Shown here: positions 15,179 through 25,533 of the stretch, one piece after another
Layout of the letters: every line of letters begins with the position of its first letter
How positions within the stretch are numbered: the stretch's first letter is position 1
Assembly: GCA_017429985.1 (NCBI GenBank)
Contig: JAFRNW010000042.1
Location: 1-64,000 of the forward strand
Length of the DNA stretch: 64,000 nucleotides
DNA from: Clostridia bacterium
Lineage (GTDB): Bacteria; Bacillota; Clostridia; Christensenellales; CAG-138
Direction of reading: 5' to 3'
The notes under the pieces: generated by a model
The model's input: the letters and a program-made list of their open reading frames with translations, nothing else
What the model was told of the DNA's origin: nothing
The model's database searches: none
Program-made: the position numbers and the translations under genes

Positions 15179-16093
15179 TTATTCCTTTTCCTCAGAAACA
15201 GTATCCGTATCCTGAGTCTGACCCGGTGCTGTCGCAACGCAGTTTTCCTGCGGAATATCGGTTTCCTGTATTTCGGTTTCATCAGAGGCGTCAGAAGCTT
15301 CCATGACAATCTCGTCCGAAGGATACCTTTGAATCACCGGCAGTCTGTTTTTGAACGCCAGATACAAGAGCACAACGCCGATCAGAAAAAGGAAAATACA
15401 AATAAACTGAGAGGTGGAAAGGGCGCCGACCGTTCCGCGGTCATCGGATCTGTAAAATTCAATGATAAAACGCCAGATGCTGTAAAGGACGCAGTAATAA
15501 CCGAGAGATGTTCCGGCTCGTTTCTCACGGAGGAATATAAACACAAGAAACCCGGAAAGAAGCAGGCAGAAAGCGCTTTCATAAAGCTGTGTCGGAATCA
15601 GGGGAATGCCTGCCGGCGCCGAGGAGCCGACGTTTGCAGGAAAGATCACACCGCACGCGCTGCTGGTAGGTGCGCCGTAACAGCAGCCGGCCAGATAGCA
15701 TCCGATTCGCCCTATCGCCTGCCCCAGGGCGATGGGAGGGCACAGCATGTCCATATAAGACAAAAAAGACTGCTTTCTGATTTTTGTACAGATAAAAATG
15801 CCAATGACAGCGCCGAGAAAAGCGCCGTAATACACAAAGCCCGCGGTCAGCGATTCAATGAGGAAGTGAGGATTTTTAATGACTTCATCGAATTCAACGA
15901 TCCAGTAAAGCAGCTTGCTTCCGATCAGTCCGGATACAAGCAGCCAAATAATAGCGGAATAATAATCATCCTCTGAAATGACCAGATGTTTTCGGAGGAA
16001 TCTGCCCATGATCATGGCAGCTAGGATTCCAAGCGTGACCATGAGACCATAAGCCGGTACCTGAAAAGAAAAAAGCTGAAAATAGGGATGCAT
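15179..16093 (-). CDS. lgt: Prolipoprotein diacylglyceryl transferase Lgt
   Basis: This 304-residue polytopic membrane enzyme transfers diacylglycerol from phosphatidylglycerol to the lipobox cysteine of prolipoproteins. Seven hydrophobic segments are visible. Signatures are the N-terminal FSFQVPAYGLMVTLGIL, GFVYYGAFLGAVIGIF, the family box GQAIGRIGCYLAGCCYGAP with the catalytic-site Arg, and PTQLYESAFCLLL, then FIIEFYRSDDRG. A Glu/Asp/Thr-rich cytoplasmic tail of about 45 residues is longer than average. It would act on the lipoproteins at 12656 and 32208. Confidence 0.97.
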   Translation of the reverse strand: MHPYFQLFSFQVPAYGLMVTLGILAAMIMGRFLRKHLVISEDDYYSAIIWLLVSGLIGSKLLYWIVEFDEVIKNPHFLIESLTAGFVYYGAFLGAVIGIFICTKIRKQSFLSYMDMLCPPIALGQAIGRIGCYLAGCCYGAPTSSACGVIFPANVGSSAPAGIPLIPTQLYESAFCLLLSGFLVFIFLREKRAGTSLGYYCVLYSIWRFIIEFYRSDDRGTVGALSTSQFICIFLFLIGVVLLYLAFKNRLPVIQRYPSDEIVMEASDASDETEIQETDIPQENCVATAPGQTQDTDTVSEEKE

Positions 16094-16112
16094 ACACTAC
16101 CTCAGTAATAAA

Positions 16113-16454
16113 CTATTTTCCGGTGTATTCAATGATTCCGATTGCAATCAGCAGCAAAACAATGAAAACGATAATATAGATAATCGCGAGAATACCGCCG
16201 ACCAATACTCCTCCGACTCCGCACCATTTTGCCGCAACGTTCATTCCGTTTTCCGGAACACCGTTTTGCTGTGCAAACAAACGGTTTCTGTTGGATCTGA
16301 TTAGAGCAAGAACAGACAACACCAATCCGGCAATACCGATAATCGGATACCAAACAAGGACGTCGCCAATGATTCCGAGCACCAAGGAAATCGAGGAATT
16401 CTTTTTGTGCTCTATTTCTCCGGGCGATAAGACGGCTGATTTATAGCTGCCCAT
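16113..16454 (-). CDS. Small membrane protein, DUF4190-like
   Basis: This 113-residue protein starts at ATG 16454, fixed by GGAGGAGG 8 bases upstream; the open frame reaches further but without a binding site. It has a short polar N-terminus (MGSYKSAVLSPGEIEHKKNSS), then hydrophobic segments at about residues 20-55 and 80-108. The pattern GIAGLVLSVLALIRSNR resembles the DUF4190 repeat of small membrane proteins. It lies 19 bases upstream of lgt on the same strand and may be cotranscribed. Function unknown. Confidence 0.75.
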   Translation of the reverse strand: MGSYKSAVLSPGEIEHKKNSSISLVLGIIGDVLVWYPIIGIAGLVLSVLALIRSNRNRLFAQQNGVPENGMNVAAKWCGVGGVLVGGILAIIYIIVFIVLLLIAIGIIEYTGK

Positions 16455-16600
16455 GGAAACCTCCTCCATAAGAAATAACATATGTGCAATATTAAATTTT
16501 ATCATTCGGGGGATGGAATGTAAAGTTCGCAGGGCAGGAAAGGGACTGCCGGAAAAAACGTCAGAAACAGGAAACCGGAATGAGAATGCGAAAAAATACA

Positions 16601-16629
16601 ATGAGAAAACATCATATATGTGGTATGAT
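16601..16629 (+). promoter_or_regulatory. leuS promoter
   Basis: ATGAGA (16601-16606), a 17-base spacer and TATGAT (16624-16629) preceded by TGG (extended -10). The leader to the start is only about 55 bases and holds no T-box. Confidence 0.5.
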
Positions 16630-16689
16630 TACTTCAATCACCTTAAACTTTATCCGATGGAATAACCTGTAAAAATGTTGGGGGTTCAA

Positions 16690-19098
16690 ATGACAGAAAG
16701 ATACGATCCGCAGATCATCGAAAGAAAATGGCAGAAAAAATGGGAAGAGCAGAAATGCTTTGAAGCAGAAGCATCTCACGATAAACCGAAATTTTTCGGC
16801 TTGATTGAATTTCCATATCCGTCCGGGCAGGGACTTCATGTAGGACATCCAAGACCGTTTACCGCGATGGATGTCATTTCAAGAAAACGCAGGATGCAGG
16901 GATATAATGTCCTGTTTCCGATAGGGTATGACGCATTTGGCCTTCCCACGGAAAACTACGCAATCAAAACGGGCATACATCCCGCCAAAGTAACGCATGA
17001 CAATATTCAGCGGTTCCGTGAACAGCTGAAAAGACTCGGATATTCTTTTGATTATTCCAGAGAGGTCAACACGACGGATCCGGCCTATTATAAATGGACG
17101 CAATGGATCTTTCTGAAGTTTTATGAAAAAGGCCTTGCCTATAAGGCGGAAATCCCCATCAATTTCTGTACTTCCTGCAAGGTCGGGCTTGCGAACGAAG
17201 AAGTCGTGGACGGGGTCTGTGAAAGATGCGGCGGGAAAGTAATCCGCATGATCCGCTCGCAGTGGATGCTGAAAATAACGGAATATGCGCAGCGGCTGAT
17301 CGATGATCTCGACAAAGTACAGTATCTTGACAAAATCAAGACGCAGCAGATCAACTGGATCGGCAGAAGCGAAGGCGCAGAGGTCAACTTCCAGATCGCC
17401 GGGACGGACGACAAGCTGCTGATCTATACGACTCGCGCGGATACCATGTTCGGTGCAACGTATATGGTGGTATCCCCGGAGCATCCCGTCATCGAAAAAT
17501 ACAGGGACAGAATCCTGAACATGGACGAGGTTTCCGATTACCAGAAACAGGCAGCGCTGAAAAGTGATTTTGAAAGAGGCGAGCTTGCAAAAGAAAAAAC
17601 AGGCGTTGAGGTTAAAGGGCTCCGCGCTGTCAATCCTGTTACGAAAAAAGAGATACCGATCTGGATTTCCGACTATGTTCTGATGGGATACGGCACCGGT
17701 GCAATTATGGCGGTGCCTGCGCATGACACCCGCGACTATGAATTTGCCAAGAAGTTCGATCTTCCGATCGTTGAAGTGGTTGCAGGCGGGGATATTGAGA
17801 AAGAAGCCTTTACGGACTGCGATCACGGGAAAATGATCAATTCAGGATTCCTGAACGGCCTGGAGGTCAAGGACGCGATAGCGGCAATCATTGATTATCT
17901 TGAAAAGGAAGGTATCGGAAAAAGAAAAATCAATTATAAGCTGCGCGACTGGGTGTTTTCCAGACAAAGATACTGGGGAGAACCGATACCGCTGGTTCAT
18001 TGCGACCAGTGCGGATGGGTGCCCATTCCCGAAGACGAACTGCCCCTGACGCTTCCGATGCTGGATGATTTTACGCCCACGGATGACGGATCCAGCTGTC
18101 TTGCAAGAGCAAAAGACTGGCTGCAGACCACCTGCCCGAAATGCGGCCGTCCTGCCGTGAGAGAAGCGGATACCATGCCGAACTGGGCGGGATCCAGTTG
18201 GTATTTCCTGAGGTATTGCGACGCGCATAACAACAAGGCGTTCGCGGATCCGGAGGAACTGAAGTACTGGCTTCCGATTGACTGGTACAACGGCGGCATG
18301 GAACACACGACGCTCCATCTCCTGTATTCCAGATTCTGGCATAAATTCCTCTATGACTGCGGTCTCGTCCCAACGGAAGAACCGTATATGAAACGGACCA
18401 GCCACGGAATGGTCCTGGGTGCAAACGGAGAAAAAATGTCAAAATCCCGCGGGAACGTTGTCAATCCGGACGATTATATCAATGAATTCGGCGCGGACGC
18501 CTTCCGTATGTACATCATGTTTATGGGAGCGTTTGATCAGCCGATTCCCTGGAACGAACAGGGGACAAGAGGGTGCCGGAAATTCCTCGACAGGGTATGG
18601 CGGTTGCAGGAAATGATATCGGATTCCGAAAAATCCAGCGCAAAGATCTATTCAAGCCTGCACGGATGTATCAAAAAGGTTTCGGAAGACATTGAGAGAA
18701 TGAAATTCAATACGGCCATTGCGGCAATGATGAGTTTCGTTAACGATGTCTATGCGGAAGGAACGCTTTCAAAGGAAGATCTTCACACGTTCCTGCAGCT
18801 TCTGAATCCGTTTGCGCCGCATATTGCCGAAGAAATGAACGAGCAGCTTGGATTTGAGCAGCTGCATCACAGCAGTTGGCCGGAATATGACGAGAAAGCC
18901 CTGATAGAAGAACAGGTGGAATACGGAATTCAGATAAACGGGAAGATCCGGGCAAGAATCAGCCTGCCTGCCGGCATAAGCAAGGAGGAAATCGAAAAAG
19001 CCGTATTGTCCTCCGAGGAGATCGTAAAGCAGGTTCAGGGAAGAACCGTCAGGAAAGTGATCGTCGTGAAAAATATAGTCAATATCGTTGTTTCCTGA
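16690..19098 (+). CDS. leuS: Leucyl-tRNA synthetase
   Basis: This class I synthetase attaches leucine to tRNA-Leu and is about 802 residues long from ATG 16690, chosen because GGGGG lies at proper spacing (an in-frame ATG at 16675 lacks one). Seen are the HIGH-type HVGH (residues 50-53), a zinc-type pair (CTSCK, CERCG), the CP1 editing domain with [11 protein letters not shown] and [12 protein letters not shown], a second CxxC pair set (CDQCG, CPKCG), KMSKS ([10 protein letters not shown], about residue 582) and the C-terminal tRNA-binding domain. It is transcribed alone and followed by a terminator. Confidence 0.98.
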   Translation: MTERYDPQIIERKWQKKWEEQKCFEAEASHDKPKFFGLIEFPYPSGQGLHVGHPRPFTAMDVISRKRRMQGYNVLFPIGYDAFGLPTENYAIKTGIHPAKVTHDNIQRFREQLKRLGYSFDYSREVNTTDPAYYKWTQWIFLKFYEKGLAYKAEIPINFCTSCKVGLANEEVVDGVCERCGGKVIRMIRSQWMLKITEYAQRLIDDLDKVQYLDKIKTQQINWIGRSEGAEVNFQIAGTDDKLLIYTTRADTMFGATYMVVSPEHPVIEKYRDRILNMDEVSDYQKQAALKSDFERGELAKEKTGVEVKGLRAVNPVTKKEIPIWISDYVLMGYGTGAIMAVPAHDTRDYEFAKKFDLPIVEVVAGGDIEKEAFTDCDHGKMINSGFLNGLEVKDAIAAIIDYLEKEGIGKRKINYKLRDWVFSRQRYWGEPIPLVHCDQCGWVPIPEDELPLTLPMLDDFTPTDDGSSCLARAKDWLQTTCPKCGRPAVREADTMPNWAGSSWYFLRYCDAHNNKAFADPEELKYWLPIDWYNGGMEHTTLHLLYSRFWHKFLYDCGLVPTEEPYMKRTSHGMVLGANGEKMSKSRGNVVNPDDYINEFGADAFRMYIMFMGAFDQPIPWNEQGTRGCRKFLDRVWRLQEMISDSEKSSAKIYSSLHGCIKKVSEDIERMKFNTAIAAMMSFVNDVYAEGTLSKEDLHTFLQLLNPFAPHIAEEMNEQLGFEQLHHSSWPEYDEKALIEEQVEYGIQINGKIRARISLPAGISKEEIEKAVLSSEEIVKQVQGRTVRKVIVVKNIVNIVVS

Positions 19099-19124
19099 CA
19101 ATACGATTCAAACACGCAAACAAT

Positions 19125-19153
19125 AAAAGGATTGCATTTCAGCAATCCTTTTT
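19125..19153. terminator. Terminator between leuS and the TRIC-type gene
   Basis: AAAAGGATTGC (19125-19135) pairs with GCAATCCTTTTT (19142-19153) around a 6-base loop. The flanks CGCAAAC and GTTTGCG extend the stem. It is symmetrical enough to serve both convergent genes. Confidence 0.9.
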
Positions 19154-19170
19154 GTTTGCGGATAGAACGA

Positions 19171-19839
19171 TCAGCTTTGTTTTTTTCTGATATGCGGAAG
19201 GCTCCAGCGGTATTTTGAAGCCAGGAGCCGGATCAGGATAATCAGTACGATCCCGGACGGGGCCGATATGTATTCGCTGACGTGCAGCTGATATAAAAGA
19301 TAATAAATACATGCGCCGGCAAGCGCGGCGATCGCATAGATTCGTTTTCTGAGGACCATGGGGATCAGCCCGGCAAGCTGATCGCGCATCAGGCCGCCGC
19401 CGACCCCAGTAACCGTGCCGATAAAAACCGCAAGAAAGAAATTATCCCCGTACCCGGCCGTGATCGACGCACGGACACCTACCACGACAAAAACGCCCAG
19501 GCCGACGGCGTCCAGAAGATTAATGATCTTGCTGTTCTCTTCGGACGTGTTCGAGGGGATTTCTTTTCTGAAATACAGATAACAAAAAGAAATGAGCGAC
19601 GTCGCGAAGGCGACGATCGCATAGATCGGCTTCAGAAAAAGCATGGGCGGGATGTTTCCGAGAAGAATATCTCTCAGCGCGCCGCCGCCGACCGCGGTAA
19701 TGATGCCAAGAACAAGAACGCCCAGCAGATCGAGGTCTTTTTCAACGGCGGTGATAACGCCTGAAATAGCAAAAGCGATGGTACCGATCAGCTCGAGAAC
19801 AAAAATGATGATGTCAAAGGATGAAAGCATATCCATCAT
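19171..19839 (-). CDS. TRIC-type cation channel family protein (UPF0126)
   Basis: This 222-residue protein with about seven hydrophobic segments has two copies of the UPF0126/YadS-type repeat: FDIIIFVLELIGTIAFAISGVITAVEKDLDLLGVL with GIITAVGGGALRDILLG, and LLDAVGLGVFVVVGVRAS with GTVTGVGGGLMRDQLAG. The GGG-x-x-RD motif is the family hallmark, shared with trimeric intracellular cation channels. Which ion it carries in bacteria is unsettled. It overlaps the stop of the upstream YhaM-type gene by 4 bases, so the two form an operon. Confidence 0.9.
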   Translation of the reverse strand: MMDMLSSFDIIIFVLELIGTIAFAISGVITAVEKDLDLLGVLVLGIITAVGGGALRDILLGNIPPMLFLKPIYAIVAFATSLISFCYLYFRKEIPSNTSEENSKIINLLDAVGLGVFVVVGVRASITAGYGDNFFLAVFIGTVTGVGGGLMRDQLAGLIPMVLRKRIYAIAALAGACIYYLLYQLHVSEYISAPSGIVLIILIRLLASKYRWSLPHIRKKQS

Positions 19840-20813
19840 TCCCCGGGATTCTCCGATCCGAAATCATGACGGTAAAGCTGCCGGTTGTCAAGCGCCCACT
19901 GACGCTCCGAAAATCCGTGGTGCTGGATTCCTTCCAGGGTGGAATACATTTCATATAAACGGCTGTCCAGGAGATCAAGATCAGAAAGGACTTCCGCTTC
20001 GGGGAACATGGGGGCTTTCGGACTGCCGAATTCCGGAGTTCCGTGATGCGAAAGGATCATATGCTCGACAAGCATGGCGGTATGAGGCGAGAGGTTCAGC
20101 AGCTCGGCCGTTTTTGCGACAATGCTGACGCCGATGCTGATATGTCCCAGCAGCTGGCCTTCCGCGGTATACGCGGAAGCCAGGCCGAAGGAATTCGTTT
20201 GCAGTTCGTCAAGCTTGCCGATATCATGCAGAATCGCTCCTGCGTAAAGAAGATCGGGATTCAGGAGCGGGTAAATGGAAACAACGGATTTGGCCATCTG
20301 GAGGATCGTCCAGCTGTGATGCAGAAGGCCGCCTCTGGTTGCATGGTGCAGTTTTACGGCAGCAGGGAAATACAGCAGCTGCTCCTTGTTTGTCCTGAGA
20401 ATATACTGAACAAGGCTTTTGAGATCAGGGTCGGAGAACCTGTCTGCGGTTTGGTACAGTTCGTCATACAGCCACTGCGGATCCAGGGGAGAGCATGGCA
20501 TCAGCCTGCTCATGTCCACATTGTCCTTTTCATTGGCCAGGCGGATCCGTTCGATTTTCAACTGTTCCGCATCTTTCCATACCGTGATGACGCCTCGGAC
20601 CTTGACGATGTCGCCGGGTTGAAAATCACCATGCACAGCGTGGTTATAGTCCCATAATTTCGCGACCGCCTCGCCCTCTTCGTCGGCAAGAATCAGATCA
20701 AGATAATCGACACCCCGGCTGTTTTGCCGGATCATGCTGTTTTTAATCAGGCAGAATCCCTCAAATTGTGTTGTTCCGACCGGGAGATCGTTTAATAGCT
20801 TCATTCTGGACAT
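19836..20813 (-). CDS. 3'-5' exoribonuclease YhaM-type (OB fold plus HD domain)
   Basis: This 325-residue protein starts at ATG 20813 behind GAGG; a longer open frame runs into the divergent mnmG gene and is rejected. Residues about 15-95 form an OB-fold nucleic-acid-binding domain (DYLDLILADEEGEAVAKLWD, GDIVKVRGVITVW). The C-terminal HD domain has HHATRGGLLHHSWTIL, AGAILHDIGKLDEL (metal-binding HD), GHISIG and EHMILSHHG. This order matches YhaM/CBF1, a 3'-5' exonuclease acting on RNA and single-stranded DNA. It is cotranscribed with the channel gene. Confidence 0.92.
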   Translation of the reverse strand: MSRMKLLNDLPVGTTQFEGFCLIKNSMIRQNSRGVDYLDLILADEEGEAVAKLWDYNHAVHGDFQPGDIVKVRGVITVWKDAEQLKIERIRLANEKDNVDMSRLMPCSPLDPQWLYDELYQTADRFSDPDLKSLVQYILRTNKEQLLYFPAAVKLHHATRGGLLHHSWTILQMAKSVVSIYPLLNPDLLYAGAILHDIGKLDELQTNSFGLASAYTAEGQLLGHISIGVSIVAKTAELLNLSPHTAMLVEHMILSHHGTPEFGSPKAPMFPEAEVLSDLDLLDSRLYEMYSTLEGIQHHGFSERQWALDNRQLYRHDFGSENPGE

Positions 20814-20876
20814 AACGGAAACCTCGACAGCTGTTTTTGTCATTATAACATAGCGCCGTGATAATGTGCGTTCGGC

Positions 20877-20905
20877 TTGTAGCGATATTTTGACTGTGCT
20901 AAAAT
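20877..20905 (+). promoter_or_regulatory. Promoter predicted to give a leaderless mnmG mRNA
   Basis: TTGTAG (20877-20882), a 17-base spacer and TAAAAT (20900-20905) place transcription start at about 20912, one base before ATG 20913. The other possible ATG (20904) lies inside the -10 hexamer. Confidence 0.5.
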
Positions 20906-20912
20906 GGCGCAT

Positions 20913-22805
20913 ATGGAACAATTCAGGGAAAAACAATTTGATATTATCGTGATTGGCGCGGGGCATGCCGGGTGCGAGGCGGCGCTTGCCTGCGCAAGAA
21001 TGGGGCTTGAAACGCTCCTGCTGACGCTGAACCTGGATTCTATCGGGATGATGCCCTGCAATCCCGCCATCGGCGGAACAGGGAAGGGCCACCTGGTACG
21101 TGAAATCGATGCGATGGGCGGCGAAATGGGCCTCGCGGCCGACGACACCCTGATCCAGATCAGAATGCTGAACACGGGGAAAGGGCCCGCTGTGCATTCT
21201 CTGAGGGCGCAGATGGACAAACGCCGTTATCACGAAAGAATGAAACGGACGCTGGAAGAATGCCCCGGGCTCACGATCCTGCAGAACGAGGCGGTAGGAT
21301 TTGAGACGAATAACGGAAAGATCTCCGGCGTCCGGACCGCAGAGGGCTTTGTCTTCCCGTGCCATGCTGCGGTGCTGGCAAGCGGGGTATATCTGAAAAG
21401 CAGAATTCTGATAGGAGATTTTGCGAAAAATTCCGGTCCGGCAGGACTGGGCAGAGCGGAAACCATGTCGGAAGGTCTTGCGGATCTCGGGATCCCTCTT
21501 CAGCGTTTTAAAACGGGAACGCCCGCTCGAGTGGACGGGTTATCGCTGGACTACGACGAAATGGAACGTCAGGACGGCGACGAGCCCATGCCGGCGTTTT
21601 CCTTCCTGCATCCGTCCATACAGCGTGAGCAGACGCCGTGCTATCTGACCTATACGAACGAGGAAACGCACAGGATCATTCTGGACAACCTGCACAGATC
21701 CCCCATGTACAGCGGCAAGATACACGCGACGGGAACACGGTACTGTCCTTCCATAGAGGACAAGATCGTCAAGTTTGCGGATAAGGAGCGGCATCAGATC
21801 TTCATAGAGCCGGAAGGAAGAACCACGCATGAAATGTATGTTCAGGGCATGAGCACCAGCCTTCCCGCCGATGTACAGATCAAAATGCTTCACACGATGG
21901 CGGGACTCCGCCGGTGCAGGGTCATGCGGCTCGGATATGCGATCGAATATGACTGTATCGACCCTACTGTTCTGGACCTGCACTTCATGTGCAAGGAGAT
22001 TCCCGGCCTGTTCATGGCGGGACAGGTGAACGGAAGCAGCGGATACGAGGAAGCTGCGGCGCAGGGCTTCTACGCTGGCGTCAACGCGGCGCTGTACGTC
22101 AAGCAGGAAGAGCCGTTTTTCCTGGGGAGGGACGAAGCGTATATCGGCGTTCTGGTTGACGACCTTTCCACAAAGGGGACGCCGGAACCGTACCGGATGA
22201 TGACGTCCAGATGCGAGTACCGGCTGCTTCTGAGACAGGATAACGCCGATATCAGGCTTACGGAAAAATCCAGGCGTCTGGGTCTGGTCACGGAGGAAAG
22301 ATACCGCCGCCTGCTTGAGAAAGAAGAGGCGGTTGAGAGAGCCCTTCATACGCTTGAGGCATATGCCGCGCCGGACGAGGCCCTGAAAAGCTTCCTTCTG
22401 TCCATCGGGGAAACCGTTCCGAAGACCGGAATCAGGCTGTATGACCTGCTGAAAAGACCGGGCGTGACCTATACGGCGTTGTCGGCGCTGTATGACAGGC
22501 TGGCGCCGCTGACGGATGAGGTCCGCGAACAGGTGGAAATACAGGCGCAGTATGACGGATATATCCGGATTCAGAAGGAGCAGGTTGAACGGCAGAAGAG
22601 AATGGAGAAGCTGACGATTCCGAAAGAAATCGATTATCTGGGGATTCACGGGCTTCGCCTGGAAGCGAGGCAGAAACTGCAGAAACAGCGCCCGATGAAT
22701 CTGGGACAGGCTTCCAGGATCTCAGGGGTAAGCCCGGCCGACGTATCGGTTCTGCTGATTTATCTGAAAAAACTGGAATCGGCGCAGGGAGAGAGAAAAG
22801 AGTGA
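20913..22805 (+). CDS. mnmG: tRNA uridine-5-carboxymethylaminomethyl modification enzyme MnmG (GidA)
   Basis: This roughly 630-residue FAD enzyme works with MnmE to modify U34 of certain tRNAs. Seen are FDIIVIGAGHAGCEAALACARMG (FAD-binding), NPAIGGTGKGHLVREIDAMGG, the KTGTPARVDG region, the second GLFMAGQVNGSSGYEEAAAQG dinucleotide site, and the GidA-associated C-terminal helices. ATG 20913 is preferred; ATG 20904 is in frame three codons earlier, and neither has a ribosome binding site. rsmG overlaps the last bases. mnmE is not in the window. Confidence 0.97.
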   Translation: MEQFREKQFDIIVIGAGHAGCEAALACARMGLETLLLTLNLDSIGMMPCNPAIGGTGKGHLVREIDAMGGEMGLAADDTLIQIRMLNTGKGPAVHSLRAQMDKRRYHERMKRTLEECPGLTILQNEAVGFETNNGKISGVRTAEGFVFPCHAAVLASGVYLKSRILIGDFAKNSGPAGLGRAETMSEGLADLGIPLQRFKTGTPARVDGLSLDYDEMERQDGDEPMPAFSFLHPSIQREQTPCYLTYTNEETHRIILDNLHRSPMYSGKIHATGTRYCPSIEDKIVKFADKERHQIFIEPEGRTTHEMYVQGMSTSLPADVQIKMLHTMAGLRRCRVMRLGYAIEYDCIDPTVLDLHFMCKEIPGLFMAGQVNGSSGYEEAAAQGFYAGVNAALYVKQEEPFFLGRDEAYIGVLVDDLSTKGTPEPYRMMTSRCEYRLLLRQDNADIRLTEKSRRLGLVTEERYRRLLEKEEAVERALHTLEAYAAPDEALKSFLLSIGETVPKTGIRLYDLLKRPGVTYTALSALYDRLAPLTDEVREQVEIQAQYDGYIRIQKEQVERQKRMEKLTIPKEIDYLGIHGLRLEARQKLQKQRPMNLGQASRISGVSPADVSVLLIYLKKLESAQGERKE

Positions 22806-23491
22806 AAATTGCGGAAAGGATGCACGCGCTTGTTCCCGCGCTCAGCGGAGAGCAATGCGAACAGTTCCAGATCTATTATGAAATGCTCTCAGACTGGAAT
22901 ACCAGAATAAATCTGACAGCGATCACCGATCCGGAAGAAATCGCGCAGAAGCATTTTCTGGATTCCCTTGCCGCCCTGCCGCATCTTCCGGCGGGAGCAA
23001 AATGCATCGATGTCGGTACAGGAGCCGGATTTCCCGGCGTCCCGCTTCTGATTGCCAGACCGGACCTGTCGGTAACGCTGCTGGACAGCCTGAACAAACG
23101 GCTTGTGTTTCTGGAAGCGCTTCTGACGGAACTGGGACTTCAAAAACAGGCGGAACTGGTGCATATGCGCGCGGAGGATGCAGGAAGGGATCCAAAATAC
23201 AGGGAGCAATATGATTTCGCGCTGAGCCGTGCGGTCGCCGGGCTTCCCGTCCTGATGGAACTGACGATTCCGCTTCTGAAGGTCGGCGGATACAGCATTT
23301 GCTACAAGGGAGAAGCGAAAGAGGAAATTGCCGTGGCGGCGAATGCCGCGGACAAGCTCCACGGAAGCCTTTCATGGGAAACCGTTCCGTCCAGATATGG
23401 CGTCCGGACGCTCGTCATGATAAGAAAAGATCAGAAAACGGCAGCCGCTTATCCCAGAAAAGCAGGAACCCCCGCAAAGAAACCGCTCTGA
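22802..23491 (+). CDS. rsmG: 16S rRNA (guanine-527-N7)-methyltransferase RsmG (GidB)
   Basis: This 229-residue SAM-dependent methyltransferase modifies G527 of 16S rRNA. It begins with GTG 22802 overlapping the mnmG stop by 4 bases, so translation is coupled. Motifs are YYEMLSDWNTRINLTAITDPEEIAQKHFLDSL, the SAM loop CIDVGTGAGFPGVPLLIA, DSLNKRLVFLEAL and ALSRAVAGLPVLMELTIPLL. The C-terminus has about 15 extra basic residues. The mnmG-rsmG pair next to parAB is the usual origin neighbourhood in Bacillota, here on the other side of dnaA than in Bacillus. Confidence 0.96.
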   Translation: MKIAERMHALVPALSGEQCEQFQIYYEMLSDWNTRINLTAITDPEEIAQKHFLDSLAALPHLPAGAKCIDVGTGAGFPGVPLLIARPDLSVTLLDSLNKRLVFLEALLTELGLQKQAELVHMRAEDAGRDPKYREQYDFALSRAVAGLPVLMELTIPLLKVGGYSICYKGEAKEEIAVAANAADKLHGSLSWETVPSRYGVRTLVMIRKDQKTAAAYPRKAGTPAKKPL

Positions 23492-23568
23492 CAGTGCTTG
23501 CCCGGCATATGGAGCAACGGCCTGATCACCAGAAGAAACCCCGTTGTTATCTGAAAAGAACCAATCAT

Positions 23569-23605
23569 AGACCCCGGTTTGCCGGATTCCGGCAGAACGG
23601 GGTCT
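23569..23605 (+). terminator. Probable terminator of mnmG-rsmG
   Basis: AGACCCCG...TGCCGGA pairs with CCGGCA...CGGGGTCT (23569-23605) with small internal mismatches; only a short T-rich tail follows. Seventy-seven bases after the rsmG stop. Confidence 0.55.
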
Positions 23606-23662
23606 TCCTGTTCTGTATCGGCGGGATACGGCGGCAGCGCGCGACGCGTACGGGAAAGGAAA

Positions 23663-23684
23663 GGGCCCGTCAGTTGACGGGCCC
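23663..23684 (-). terminator. Probable terminator of pckA
   Basis: A GC-rich palindrome, GGGCCCGTCA with TGACGGGCCC, lies 30 bases downstream of the pckA stop on the reverse strand and is followed there by a T/C-rich tail (CTTTCCTTTCCC). Confidence 0.55.
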
Positions 23685-23713
23685 CTGAAGCGAACGATGG
23701 TGCAACGGAAACA

Positions 23714-25327
23714 TCAAAGCTGCGGACCGGCGGAAACCAGCGCTTTGCCTGCTTCGTTTCCGGTATATTTAACAAAGTTCTTCTGGAACCTGCCGGCAAG
23801 ATCCTTTGCCTTCGCTTCCCATTCTGACGGGTCTGCGTATGTGTCGCGCGGATCCAGAATCGCGGGATCGACGCCCGGGAGTTCGGTCGGTACTTCGAGG
23901 TTGAAATACGGAATGGTCTTGGTCGGCGCCTTGAGGACGTCGCCGTTCAGGATCGCGTCAATGATTCCGCGGGTATCCTTGATGGAAATACGTTTTCCGG
24001 TTCCGTTCCAGCCGGTATTGACCAGATAGGCCTTTGCGCCGTTCTTTTCCATTCTCTTGACAAGTTCCTGACCGTACTTGGTCGGATGGAGTTCTAGGAA
24101 AGCCTGACCGAAGCAGGCGGAGAATGTCGGAGTCGGTTCCGTGATGCCGCGCTCTGTTCCGGCAAGCTTTGCCGTGAATCCCGACAGGAAATAATACTGC
24201 GTCTGTTCCGGGGTCAGGATGGAAACGGGCGGAAGTACGCCGAATGCGTCCGCGGAGAGGAAAATGACGTTGTTGGCCGCAGGACCGGAAGAGGTCGGGC
24301 GAACTTTCAGAACGATCTTTTCGATATGTTCGATCGGGTAGGAAACGCGGGTGTTTTCCGTAACGGATTTATCCGCAAAATCAAGTTTGCCGTTTTCGTC
24401 GCAGGTGACGTTTTCCAGCAGCGCGTTGCGCTTGATCGCGTTGTAAATGTCCGGCTCGGACTCTTTGTCCAGATTGATGACCTTGGCGTAGCAGCCGCCC
24501 TCAAAGTTGAAGATGCCGTTGTCATCCCAGCCGTGCTCGTCGTCGCCGATCAGCAGACGCTTCGGATCGGTGGACAGTGTCGTTTTGCCGGTCCCGGAAA
24601 GACCGAAGAAGATGGCGGTATTTTCTCCGTTCATATCCGTGTTCGCGGAGCAGTGCATGGAAGCGATGCCCTGGAGCGGCAGATAGTAGTTCATCATGGA
24701 GAACATGCCTTTTTTCATTTCGCCGCCGTACCAGGTGTTGAGAATGACGCCCTCACGGGAGGTAACGTTGAACAGGACCGCCGTCTCGGAATTGAGGCCG
24801 AGCTCCTTGTAGTTTTCCACTTTAGCCTTGGAAGCGGTATATACGACGAAATTGGGCTCGAAGTGTTCCAGCTCTTCCGCGGTCGGCTTAATGAACATGT
24901 TCTCAACAAAGTGCGCCTGCCAGGCCACTTCCATGATGAACCGCACGGCCATGCGGGTATCCTCGTTTGCACCGCAGAAAGCATCCACAACGTACAGATC
25001 CTTGTCGGAAAGCTGATCAATAGCGAGCTTTTTGCAGGTTTCCCAGACCTCTTTTGTCGCGACATGGTTGTCGTTGGGGTACTCGGGCGTCGTCCACCAC
25101 ACGGTATCCTTGGAGAATTCATCCATAACGATGTATTTGTCCTTCGGGGAACGGCCGGTGTAGATGCCGGTCATTACGTTGACGGCATCCAGCTCGGTAA
25201 GTTGGCCTTTGTCATATCCGGTGAGAGACGGATCCATCTCGTCTTTGAAAAGCTGTTCATAAGAGGGGTTGTAGCTGATGCTTTTGGTTCCGGTGATGCC
25301 GTACTTTGTCAAATCAAGTGCTGCCAT
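23714..25327 (-). CDS. pckA: Phosphoenolpyruvate carboxykinase (ATP)
   Basis: This 537-residue enzyme interconverts oxaloacetate plus ATP and phosphoenolpyruvate plus CO2. Seen are [59 protein letters not shown], the P-loop [37 protein letters not shown] and [14 protein letters not shown], so it is complete. In anaerobic Clostridia it commonly runs toward oxaloacetate, making ATP. RBS AAAGGAT precedes ATG 25327. Transcribed alone between a promoter at 25407 and a terminator at 23663. Confidence 0.98.
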   Translation of the reverse strand: MAALDLTKYGITGTKSISYNPSYEQLFKDEMDPSLTGYDKGQLTELDAVNVMTGIYTGRSPKDKYIVMDEFSKDTVWWTTPEYPNDNHVATKEVWETCKKLAIDQLSDKDLYVVDAFCGANEDTRMAVRFIMEVAWQAHFVENMFIKPTAEELEHFEPNFVVYTASKAKVENYKELGLNSETAVLFNVTSREGVILNTWYGGEMKKGMFSMMNYYLPLQGIASMHCSANTDMNGENTAIFFGLSGTGKTTLSTDPKRLLIGDDEHGWDDNGIFNFEGGCYAKVINLDKESEPDIYNAIKRNALLENVTCDENGKLDFADKSVTENTRVSYPIEHIEKIVLKVRPTSSGPAANNVIFLSADAFGVLPPVSILTPEQTQYYFLSGFTAKLAGTERGITEPTPTFSACFGQAFLELHPTKYGQELVKRMEKNGAKAYLVNTGWNGTGKRISIKDTRGIIDAILNGDVLKAPTKTIPYFNLEVPTELPGVDPAILDPRDTYADPSEWEAKAKDLAGRFQKNFVKYTGNEAGKALVSAGPQL

Positions 25328-25406
25328 ATTCGTATCCTTTCTGACGATATAGTTTTCTGTAACCAGCAGTTATTTTATTTAAACAATAATGAACCTGTCT
25401 GCAACA

Positions 25407-25434
25407 AATTATACATGAAACCGCTTAAAAATCA
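25407..25434 (-). promoter_or_regulatory. pckA promoter
   Basis: On the reverse strand TTGATT (25429-25434), a 16-base spacer and TATAAT (25407-25412) with upstream TG. The leader of about 70 bases is AT-rich, and no riboswitch was recognised. Confidence 0.55.
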
Positions 25435-25533
25435 ATAACGGGAAGCAAAATGAAGCCGTTACCGGCGATACGGAATCCGTTCGCCAAAGTTTTTTCCTCT
25501 TGATCTGAAACGGGAAAAAGACGGGGCAATTAA

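Noticed and set aside
16602..16689. T-box in front of leuS
   Set aside because: The leader is only about 55 bases from the predicted start and lacks the T-box sequence.
20814..21365. N-terminal extension of the YhaM-type protein across the mnmG start
   Set aside because: It would overlap the divergent mnmG by more than 450 bases. ATG 20813 has a good ribosome binding site and matches family length.
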